Assembly: GCA_025454565.1 (NCBI GenBank)
Contig: JALOOE010000547.1
Coordinates: forward strand, 1 to 6,907
Origin: Anaerolineae bacterium
GTDB lineage: Bacteria > Chloroflexota > Anaerolineae > CG2-30-64-16
Direction of reading: 5' to 3'
Length of the DNA: 6,907 nt
Of this stretch, positions 1 through 6,339 are shown one piece after another. Each line of letters opens with the position of its first letter. Position 1 is the stretch's first letter. The notes beneath the pieces were generated by a model. The model was not told the DNA's origin. It saw only the letters and a program-made list of their open reading frames with translations, and did no database searches. A program made the position numbers and the translations under genes.

Positions 1-3000
1 CCGGCGCTTCGATCAGCGCTGCGGGCCGGTCGAGCAGTTCGGCCAGCAACTCGGCCTGAGCTGGCTCAACCGGCAGCAAGGCCAGCCGGCCGCCGCCGCA
101 CACCCAGTCGCGCAACGCCTGCGCCTGGGTGCGATCCAGCGTAGCCAGCTCCGCGATCAGCACGCCGGCCTGATCGGGCAACGCGCCGTGCAGCAGCACC
201 GTGAACTGCACGCCCAGGCTCGCCAGGAATGCCTCGCCCGCGGCGCTGACCAGCGCAAAACTCGCACGCGTCGCGGCCGGCGTCGCGACAGCTGCGCCAT
301 ATTCCAGCAGATTGCGCAGCAATTGGCATGCGACCGGATGCTGCGCCCAGCGCGCCAACAGCTCGATACGATTCACCAGTACACGGCCCTGCCCCAGGCG
401 GTATTCAACCAGCGCGGCCCAATCCAAACCAGCGCCATTCCCCCAATCACCCGCGCCGCATTCGAGCAGGATCGCGAAGTCGCCGCGCTCCGGCTTGTTG
501 AAGGCGTTTTGCACCAGCCATTGCTCATCGCCGGCGTGGATGCTGGCCCGATTCCATTGGATAAAGTCGGCGGCCATCAGCCCCGCAAAGACCGGGTGCG
601 CGAGGTGCGCGGGAAACGCGTTATAGAACTTCTTGCCCGAAAGCACCAGCTCGCCGGGGACGTAGCTGTCCTGTTCGAGGATCAGCAGCGACCCACCGCG
701 GCGCACGAACGGCTCGAAGCTGGCGGCCGCCCGTTCCTCACTTTCGCTGAATCCGGGGCCGATCACCAGCAGATCGAAGCCGTCCAATCTGGCCGGCAGC
801 CGATCCAGCCAGATCGCATCTGGGACGAGCGCGGCGAACGCGGTGCAAGTCGCCCGGCTCCCCAGACAGCCGACTCGCGCACCGGCCAGGTTCAGCGGCG
901 CAACGCGGAGGCGCGCCGGATAGACCTGATAGGTCATCGCCGCCTGATGCATGAGGCGCGCGCCGTGATGAAGCGTCAACTCCAACGTGACCGGCGTCCG
1001 TTCAGCCACCGCCGGCAGCGGCAGGGTCAGTTCCCATTCCAACTTCTCGCCCGGCAGTTGGCGTCCTGTCAGCTCGCCGCGGCATAGTTCCGCTTCAGGG
1101 CCGGAAACCAGGCGATAGGTCAGCCGCACATCGGAGGTGCGTTCGGTGTCGTTATACAGGCTGAAGCTGCGCTGCAGATTCTCGCCGCCGAAAAAAGCCG
1201 TATCGTACTCGTTGGCAATCAGCGTGACGGGCCGAAAAGATTCCAGCACACCGCTATAAGATGGATTGGGACGAAACAGCGGCTCATCAACAGTCAGCCC
1301 GTTGTTGAGCACCAGGGTGTGGGCAGGGATCTTGTTCGGTTTGGGGCCAGGTGTTGTCAGATCGGGCCAGGCGAGCGGAATGTCGGCGGCCGGAAAGGTC
1401 CAGGCGCAGTAGTTGACGATGTTGAAGGGGGTGAGGCCGGTCACTTCTTCGCGGCGGGCGTATTCGTTGAAAAGCTGCTCCTCGCGACCGATGTTCGCCA
1501 GGCAGGCCGCGAGGCTGGTATAGGCATCTTTGCCGACGAACTCGGTCGCCACCTGCGGCGCGACGTAGTGCCACTTGCCATGCTCGCCGAAGATCAGCGG
1601 TTTGCCCCGATCCCAGCTTGCAACGGTGCCATCGATGTTGTAGTGCATGCTGACGATTTCACACGCCTGCGGCTCCACCAGGCGGTTATCGCCGTCGTAA
1701 GAGATGGGTCGCGTGCCGTCTTCCGCCTTCATCACCGCGGTCAGCGCCGGCATCTCCGCCTTGTAGCCGTCGCGACCGTCCACCCAGCGCATCTCGTTCT
1801 GCATGCTCCAGATCACGACGCTGGGATGATTCCGGTCACGACGCACAAAGTCACGCAGGTGACTGCGGCAGGCGGCAAGGAAGTCCGGATGGTCGGCAGC
1901 CATCGCCTTGCTCGACCCGTAGATGGCGCTCTCCGACACGATCAGCATCCCCATTTCGTCGGCGAGGTCCAGGTAGAACGGCGGATAGGGCATGGCGTGC
2001 AGGCGGATGAAGTTGATGCCTGTTTCTTTGCACAACCGGTACCAATTGGCGGCATATTCCGGGAACTGCTGGACGAAGCCCTGATAGTGCCAGGCGTCGC
2101 CGCGCAGATTGATGCGCGTCCCGTTGAGGATGAGCTTGTGATCTTCCAACCACACCTCACGGAACCCAAAACGCACTGTGCGCCGGTCAACCAGTCGCCC
2201 GCCTGCCCACAGCTCCACCTCCAGATGATACAGATGCGGGTTCTCTGGGGACCAGAAGATCGGATCGGGCCAGGGCTGCATCAGCTCGCACTCGATCGCC
2301 TGGCCTGCCGTCAGGCTGATTAACCTGTCAGGCAGCGTCAGGGCGACCCGCTCGCCATCCATGACGCAGGCGCGCACGGCCATTTCGCTCAGCATGGCGC
2401 CTGGTTGCGAGCTTGCGGCGCTGCTCACCCGCACGCGCGCCGCAAGCTCACTGCGGCGCACCGAGGTCTGGACGAAGACATCCTCCACGGCAATCGGCGG
2501 GCGAACTTCGAGGAACACATCCTGCCAGATACCGCGCGCCAGCCGGGCGAACCACGAGCCCTCCGGTACGAGCAGCTTAGTGCCGGTCTCGGTCGCCACG
2601 CTGCGCCATGCACCGCACCAGACGACCAACTCGTTCGCCGCGCCCGGCCGCACATGCGCCGTGACATCCACTTCGATCGGCAGAAAGCTCTCGCTGCCCT
2701 CGGCGACGCGCACGCCGTTCACAAAGATGGCCCATTCCTGGAGGATACCCTCGAAAACGAGCCATATGCGCGCGTCCCCCTGCGGCTCAACCGTGAAGCT
2801 GCGGCCCAACAATCCGGCCTGGGCATCGTTCCAGGCTGCCGGGTAGCCGAAGAGGTCATAGGGCTGGAATGGCTCGTGGGGCTTGATCATCCAGCGCCAC
2901 GAGGAGGGCACCCGCACCGGTTGCGCCTCCCAGTGGGGGCTGGCGAGCAAGTCGGCGGGGCTGCGGCCCGCGAAATCGGGCATGAACGCCCATTCGCCGT

Positions 3001-3172
3001 TGAGACACAGACGATCCGGCCGGACGTACTGCGGCCGCGATTTTCCGCTTTCCTGAAGAGTGAAGTAGGCTCGGCCGGCCAGGATCTGGCGGACAAGCGC
3101 CTCACCCGATGGCATGTAGCAGTCGGGCTGGAGCAACCAGCCGCCCATGATGTGCCAACGCCCTTCCGCCAC
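1..3172 (-). CDS. Large GH2-family glycoside hydrolase with a GH38-like N-terminal remnant (3' end beyond window)
   Basis: A single minus-strand frame stays open from 3220 to the window edge, giving at least 1057 residues from the chosen GTG at 3172. The GTG has AGG six bases upstream; ATG 3148 and ATG 3115 are alternatives. Residues 1-37 resemble GH38, not GH2. A GH2 sugar-binding domain starts near residue 46 (RPQYVRPD, then LNGEWAF) and an Ig-like domain follows. The TIM barrel begins near 345 (LNGTRINLRG). The acid/base is Glu460 in the signature NHPSVVIWSMQNEM, and the likely nucleophile is Glu530 in IFGEHGKW. After another beta-rich domain come two Rossmann-like, GATase-type segments, from about 767 (glycine-rich VRRGGSLLIL near 825) and from about 965 (CGGGRLALL). 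GH2 enzymes are retaining exo-beta-glycosidases (galactosidase, glucuronidase, mannosidase and others); the exact sugar cannot be read here. No signal peptide is evident. It follows the GH42 gene by 48 bases. The GH2 call is firm; the start is uncertain. Confidence 0.9.
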   Translation of the reverse strand, partial: MAEGRWHIMGGWLLQPDCYMPSGEALVRQILAGRAYFTLQESGKSRPQYVRPDRLCLNGEWAFMPDFAGRSPADLLASPHWEAQPVRVPSSWRWMIKPHEPFQPYDLFGYPAAWNDAQAGLLGRSFTVEPQGDARIWLVFEGILQEWAIFVNGVRVAEGSESFLPIEVDVTAHVRPGAANELVVWCGAWRSVATETGTKLLVPEGSWFARLARGIWQDVFLEVRPPIAVEDVFVQTSVRRSELAARVRVSSAASSQPGAMLSEMAVRACVMDGERVALTLPDRLISLTAGQAIECELMQPWPDPIFWSPENPHLYHLEVELWAGGRLVDRRTVRFGFREVWLEDHKLILNGTRINLRGDAWHYQGFVQQFPEYAANWYRLCKETGINFIRLHAMPYPPFYLDLADEMGMLIVSESAIYGSSKAMAADHPDFLAACRSHLRDFVRRDRNHPSVVIWSMQNEMRWVDGRDGYKAEMPALTAVMKAEDGTRPISYDGDNRLVEPQACEIVSMHYNIDGTVASWDRGKPLIFGEHGKWHYVAPQVATEFVGKDAYTSLAACLANIGREEQLFNEYARREEVTGLTPFNIVNYCAWTFPAADIPLAWPDLTTPGPKPNKIPAHTLVLNNGLTVDEPLFRPNPSYSGVLESFRPVTLIANEYDTAFFGGENLQRSFSLYNDTERTSDVRLTYRLVSGPEAELCRGELTGRQLPGEKLEWELTLPLPAVAERTPVTLELTLHHGARLMHQAAMTYQVYPARLRVAPLNLAGARVGCLGSRATCTAFAALVPDAIWLDRLPARLDGFDLLVIGPGFSESEERAAASFEPFVRRGGSLLILEQDSYVPGELVLSGKKFYNAFPAHLAHPVFAGLMAADFIQWNRASIHAGDEQWLVQNAFNKPERGDFAILLECGAGDWGNGAGLDWAALVEYRLGQGRVLVNRIELLARWAQHPVACQLLRNLLEYGAAVATPAATRASFALVSAAGEAFLASLGVQFTVLLHGALPDQAGVLIAELATLDRTQAQALRDWVCGGGRLALLPVEPAQAELLAELLDRPAALIEAP

Positions 3173-3208
3173 GAGCCGCCTGATGCCGGCGAAGAGCTCA
3201 GGCTCATT
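3062..3208 (-). other. GH38 alpha-mannosidase fragment joined in frame to the GH2 gene
   Basis: In the GH2 frame, these codons read NEPELFAGIRRLVAEGRW, then GGWLLQPDCYMPSGEAL, then VRQILAGRAYF. This pattern (PEL-F, LV-EGRW, GG-W--PDC--PSGE--VRQ-L-G--YF) is the conserved interior block of GH38 alpha-mannosidases and is not a GH2 motif. The piece starts mid-domain: the upstream GH38 His-x-Asp zinc motif is missing. It stops before the block with the catalytic Asp nucleophile, and GH2 sequence (RPQYVRPD, LNGEW) follows directly. The right-hand border is fuzzy by about 15 codons. It cannot be a functional mannosidase. It may be a remnant left by a deletion or recombination in an ancestral glycosidase cluster, or an assembly join. 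Confidence 0.72.
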
Positions 3209-3216
3209 TATTATGC

Positions 3217-3230
3217 GCGCTCAGCGCTCA
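3217..3230 (-). repeat. Tandem 7-base repeat over the GH42 stop codon
   Basis: Read on the minus strand, TGAGCGC occurs twice back to back and is followed by GC. The second copy begins with the in-frame TGA stop of the GH42 gene. It lies about 10 bases before the first codon that resembles GH38, so it could be microhomology used in the rearrangement that placed the fragment here. A short GC-rich repeat can also arise by chance. Confidence 0.45.
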
Positions 3231-5224
3231 GTCAAAATGACTGCATCCATTGGGGGGATGATCACGGATCCTTCCCCTGGCTGCCCAGACGCGAGCAGGG
3301 TGTGAGGACGATTCAGGGTGATCATCTGCGGCTCCTGGCTGAAGTTGTGCACGAAAACATAGCGGGTATCGCCGCTACGGGCGTGCACGACTTCCACCAG
3401 GGGCGATGCGCTGACCACCGGGCGCTGGATGCCGCATTCGGTGGCCAAATGCGCGACGAATGCCTGAAGACACTCGGTGCTGGGTTGCGTGCCCAAGTAG
3501 ATCACTTTGCCCTTGCCAAAAGCATTCATGGTGATCGCGGGCGTGCCAGCGTACTGGCGGCGCTCATCGTAAACGGCTAACACCTGTGCAGTGGTGGGCT
3601 TGAGCAAATCGCTCCACCAGACGCAGTCGTCATTACCGGTCAGGCCGCTGCCCTCCAGCCAACGGACGCCGGCTGTGCCACCCGATCGGTGGTTGTCTTG
3701 CTCTTCGATCTCCACCCCGGCCAGGCTACGCAGCCTGCCGGGGAAGGTTTCAGGGATGAACACCGATTCAGTGTCACGCAACCCCGATAGAAATGTGAGC
3801 ACCAGCGTGCCGCCAGCACGCGCGAACGCCTCCAACCTGGCAGCCAGGGCATCATCGAGCAAGAGCAGCGAGGGGACAATCAGCAGGCGATACGGTGACC
3901 AATCGTCCGTCGGGGCAACGACATCTACAGTGAGCTGGTTGCGGAAAAGCGCCTGCGAAAACCGATAGATGTGCCGCTGGTAGCGGTGTTGCGCATTATA
4001 GGGATCGGCCATCAGCGCCCAATCGCTGTCGAAATCACGCAGGATCGCCGCCTGCGCCCAAACGTGCGCCGCTTCCAGTTCTACTGGAAGCGCAGCCAGC
4101 TCGCGCGCGATCCGCTGCACCTCGAAATAGCGTCCCCTGGGGACGGAATCGTAGTCCAGGATCCCGCGACCCAGATTTTCAACACCGTAAGGGCAGGCGC
4201 GCCACGGAAAGAAGAGGAACATGCGCCCACCGTGGGCCATTTCCTGGTATGTCCACAGCCGGGCAAGGCCGGGCGGCAACGGACTGCTGGAACTGATCTG
4301 TTTCTCGGTGACCCAGAAAGGGGCCTTCTTGACGGCGCGGGTGTAGGCCAAGGCCAGGCTGGCCATGGCAGGATCGTACGGGATCGGGTCGTAGTTGCGC
4401 AGCTCGGTTTCCAACGTCCAGCCCAGGGGGTAGTTGTCCACGGCGGCGATATCCACAATGTCGCCCAGCCTGTAAAGATCCAGGTTGTTGATGAACCCGC
4501 TGGAGCAAATGTTGTGCGTCACCGGCTTGCCGGGAGACAGGCTGTGCAGGATATCGGTCTGGAGCCGGGCGTACTTCAGGTAAGCATCCGAGAAGAAACG
4601 ATACATTTCCAGCACCAGGGACGGATTCTGGTCTTGCCGGGGCAGGACGATCTCATCCCAGCAGCGATAGCTTAGCCCCCAGAAGGCGGTGCCGCAGCGC
4701 CGGTTGAACGCTTCAAGCGAGCCGTACTTCCCCTGCAACCAGGCGCGAAAGTCGTTCTGGCAAGTTTCACAGTAGCAGTACGGCTTCTCGGCCATGAACT
4801 CGTTGTCGAGCTGGTAGCCGATTACGTGCGGATTGTCCCGATAATGCTCCGCCAGCGCGGCCACCACACGTTCAGTGTAAAGGTGGTAGTTGCGGCTGCT
4901 GACGCAATACTCGCGGCGGCGGCCCCATTCGCGACGTTCCCCGTTCTCGTACACCTGATAGATGTCGGGATGTTTGTCCATCAACCACTTCGGTGGGCTG
5001 GCCGTTGGGGTGCACAGCAGCGTCTGGACACCGCGGTGGGCGAGCGTCTCGATGGCGTGATCCAACCATGCGAAGTCGAAGCGGCCGTCGTCGGGCTCCA
5101 TGAAAACCCAAGCGAATTCGCCCATCCGGGCCAGGTTGACGCCCGCCGCCTGCATGAGCTCTGCATCGGCGGCGACGCGGTCAGACGTGATGTGTTCAGG
5201 ATAGTATGCAGCGCCAAGATACAT
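3221..5224 (-). CDS. GH42 beta-galactosidase
   Basis: Complete 667-residue cytoplasmic-type enzyme, predicted to release terminal beta-galactose from oligosaccharides with retention of configuration. It has the usual GH42 length and three-part layout. The TIM barrel (about 1-375) opens with YLGAAYYPEH and carries GVNLARMGEFAW. The acid/base is Glu142 in IGYQLDNEF, and the nucleophile is Glu307 in PFWVTEKQ. Cys107, Cys150, Cys152 and Cys155 match the four-cysteine zinc site known in the Thermus A4 enzyme. A GATase-like trimerisation domain (about 385-600) includes RLLIVPSLLLLDD, RAGGTLVLTFLSG and GKGKVIYLGT. A small beta domain ends the protein (RYVFVHNFS, VIIPPMDAVIL), so the C-terminus is natural. 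ATG 5224 is supported by GAGG six bases upstream. The gene lies 13 bases after the URO-D-like gene and directly before the GH2 gene, which uses the same reading frame beyond the TGA. Some GH42 members act on alpha-L-arabinosides or galacto-oligosaccharides, so the substrate is inferred. Confidence 0.96.
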   Translation of the reverse strand: MYLGAAYYPEHITSDRVAADAELMQAAGVNLARMGEFAWVFMEPDDGRFDFAWLDHAIETLAHRGVQTLLCTPTASPPKWLMDKHPDIYQVYENGERREWGRRREYCVSSRNYHLYTERVVAALAEHYRDNPHVIGYQLDNEFMAEKPYCYCETCQNDFRAWLQGKYGSLEAFNRRCGTAFWGLSYRCWDEIVLPRQDQNPSLVLEMYRFFSDAYLKYARLQTDILHSLSPGKPVTHNICSSGFINNLDLYRLGDIVDIAAVDNYPLGWTLETELRNYDPIPYDPAMASLALAYTRAVKKAPFWVTEKQISSSSPLPPGLARLWTYQEMAHGGRMFLFFPWRACPYGVENLGRGILDYDSVPRGRYFEVQRIARELAALPVELEAAHVWAQAAILRDFDSDWALMADPYNAQHRYQRHIYRFSQALFRNQLTVDVVAPTDDWSPYRLLIVPSLLLLDDALAARLEAFARAGGTLVLTFLSGLRDTESVFIPETFPGRLRSLAGVEIEEQDNHRSGGTAGVRWLEGSGLTGNDDCVWWSDLLKPTTAQVLAVYDERRQYAGTPAITMNAFGKGKVIYLGTQPSTECLQAFVAHLATECGIQRPVVSASPLVEVVHARSGDTRYVFVHNFSQEPQMITLNRPHTLLASGQPGEGSVIIPPMDAVILTER

Positions 5225-5230
5225 GAGGTG

Positions 5231-5234
5231 CCTC
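5231..5234 (-). promoter_or_regulatory. Ribosome binding site of the GH42 gene
   Basis: GAGG on the minus strand lies six bases before ATG 5224, inside the 13-base gap after the TAG stop of the preceding gene. It fixes the GH42 start. The short distance to the upstream stop suggests translational coupling. Confidence 0.7.
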
Positions 5235-5237
5235 GCC

Positions 5238-6311
5238 CTATTTCACTCTGATAGTTCGACCCTGGGCTTCCTCGTACATCGCCAGGATATTGCCGATCGG
5301 GGTATCCATCTGCAGGGAATGGCTCGGCGCCAGGATGTAGCCGCCGCGACCGGCGAACAGCGCCACCAGCCGGCGCACCTCTCGCCGCACCTCTGCCTCC
5401 GTGCCATTTGGCAGCCCGTGGAAGGTCAGCCGGTCGCCGAAGCGGGCAGCGAGCGATTCGATCTCCATGCCGCGGGCGGTCACCTGGATGGGGTCAAGGA
5501 TGGTTACACCGACTTCGATCAAGTCGGGAATCAACTCGGCCACGGCGCCGCAGGAGTGAAAGAAGATCTCGACATCGAAATTGGCTTTGATTTCGCGGTA
5601 GAAACGCCGGTAGATCTCTTTGAAGTAGCGGCGGAACATGCGCGGCGAGATGAGCAGTCCATTCTGCGAGCTGTAGTCGCCGCCGCCATGCAGCTCGTGG
5701 ATGCGTCCACCGCCGGCGACCAGCGACTTCAAGGCATGCTCCAGCCGGTAGCGGTTGTGCTGCTCGATCATGGCGACGGCCAGATCGGGGTCTTCGGCCA
5801 GGAGGAACAGGAAGCGCTCGTCTCCCACCCACATCATCAGGTGCTGCAGGCCCGAAGGGTCGCCGTGGGCGCTGATCCAAAACGTGCCTTCGCTTTCCAG
5901 AGCGTCGAGTTGGGTCGGAATCGTGCTGAAATCCCACCAATCGATGTGCCCATTCCAGCCGTAACGCCCTTCCAGATCGGCCGCGACGCGGACGTCGGCC
6001 CAGGGATAGTGGATCGTGGTCGGATTCACGCCGCCGACGGGCGCGGGCACATCCAGCATGATCGGCCCGCTGGAAATAATCGCCTCATAGCTGCCATCGG
6101 GGAATCGGCGCAGCGGCGGGCCGATGTAGCGCGGCCGCACGGTCCAGCGATCAATTCTCAGGATGCGCAGCAACTCGGGGAGGGAATCGATGCCGAAATA
6201 GTCGTAAAGGCGGGCCAGCGTACCGGGCTCAGCGGAAAAATCGCACGGCGGCCGGTCCACCGGCTGGTGGCGCACCGTCGCTGACATACGGTCGAGGCTC
6301 GTCATGCACAT
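5238..6311 (-). CDS. Uroporphyrinogen decarboxylase-superfamily (MtaA/CmuA-like) protein
   Basis: Complete 357-residue single-domain TIM-barrel protein of the URO-D superfamily. Visible family marks are an N-terminal RMSATVRHQPVDRPP, the central GLLISPRMFRRYFKEIY (about 218-234), the metal-type motif FFHSCGAVAELIPDLIEVGV (251-270) followed by ILDPIQ, and a C-terminal GGYILAPSHSLQMDTP (323-338). His252-x-Cys254 matches the His-x-Cys pair that binds zinc in corrinoid methyltransferases such as MtaA. The position where those enzymes use a third Cys appears to be His331 here. The family divergence and the sugar-hydrolase neighbours argue against haem synthesis and for a methyltransferase-like or still unknown role. 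The start ATG 6311 has GAGGA seven bases upstream; a second ATG two codons later is spaced less well. It follows the other URO-D-like gene by 28 bases and precedes GH42 by 13, so co-transcription is likely. The superfamily call is secure; the reaction is unknown. Confidence 0.88.
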   Translation of the reverse strand: MCMTSLDRMSATVRHQPVDRPPCDFSAEPGTLARLYDYFGIDSLPELLRILRIDRWTVRPRYIGPPLRRFPDGSYEAIISSGPIMLDVPAPVGGVNPTTIHYPWADVRVAADLEGRYGWNGHIDWWDFSTIPTQLDALESEGTFWISAHGDPSGLQHLMMWVGDERFLFLLAEDPDLAVAMIEQHNRYRLEHALKSLVAGGGRIHELHGGGDYSSQNGLLISPRMFRRYFKEIYRRFYREIKANFDVEIFFHSCGAVAELIPDLIEVGVTILDPIQVTARGMEIESLAARFGDRLTFHGLPNGTEAEVRREVRRLVALFAGRGGYILAPSHSLQMDTPIGNILAMYEEAQGRTIRVK

Positions 6312-6318
6312 TGCCGAT

Positions 6319-6323
6319 TCCTC
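6319..6323 (-). promoter_or_regulatory. Ribosome binding site of the URO-D-like gene
   Basis: GAGGA on the minus strand lies seven bases before ATG 6311 and favours this ATG over the one at 6305, which would be 13 bases away. It lies inside the 28-base gap downstream of the preceding TGA stop. Confidence 0.7.
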
Positions 6324-6339
6324 GCGTTCTGTAAAGCGC

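Noticed and set aside
1851..2190. Minus-strand frames at 1851-2153 and 1942-2190
   Set aside because: They are out-of-phase shadows inside the GH2 TIM barrel region, where the main frame reads LNGTRINLRG and GINFIRLHAMPY.
2887..3207. Minus-strand 106-codon frame starting at ATG 3207 just after GH42
   Set aside because: It overlaps the GH38/GH2 frame in another phase, is rich in Ser, Arg and Pro, and matches no family, while the other frame gives clear homology over the same bases.
188..3580. Long plus-strand open frames at 188-1087, 1319-2323 and 2405-3580
   Set aside because: They lie opposite the GH2 (and GH42) coding frame, which has clear conserved motifs and both catalytic residues. 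Their translations are low-complexity, rich in Arg, His and Gln, and show no family motif. They are antisense shadows from high-GC codon bias.
5225..5234. Near-palindrome GAGGTGCCTC between the URO-D-like and GH42 genes as an operator or terminator
   Set aside because: The arms are only four bases, there is no T-run, and the sequence is explained by the Shine-Dalgarno element of GH42.
5223..6284. 353-codon plus-strand open frame opposite the URO-D-like gene
   Set aside because: It mirrors the URO-D-like gene almost end to end, shows no recognisable motif, and fits the high-GC antisense artefact.
5238..6311. Assignment as the haem-pathway hemE enzyme
   Set aside because: The protein has the methyltransferase-like His-x-Cys motif, diverges at the N-terminus, and sits among glycosidases with no tetrapyrrole genes nearby.
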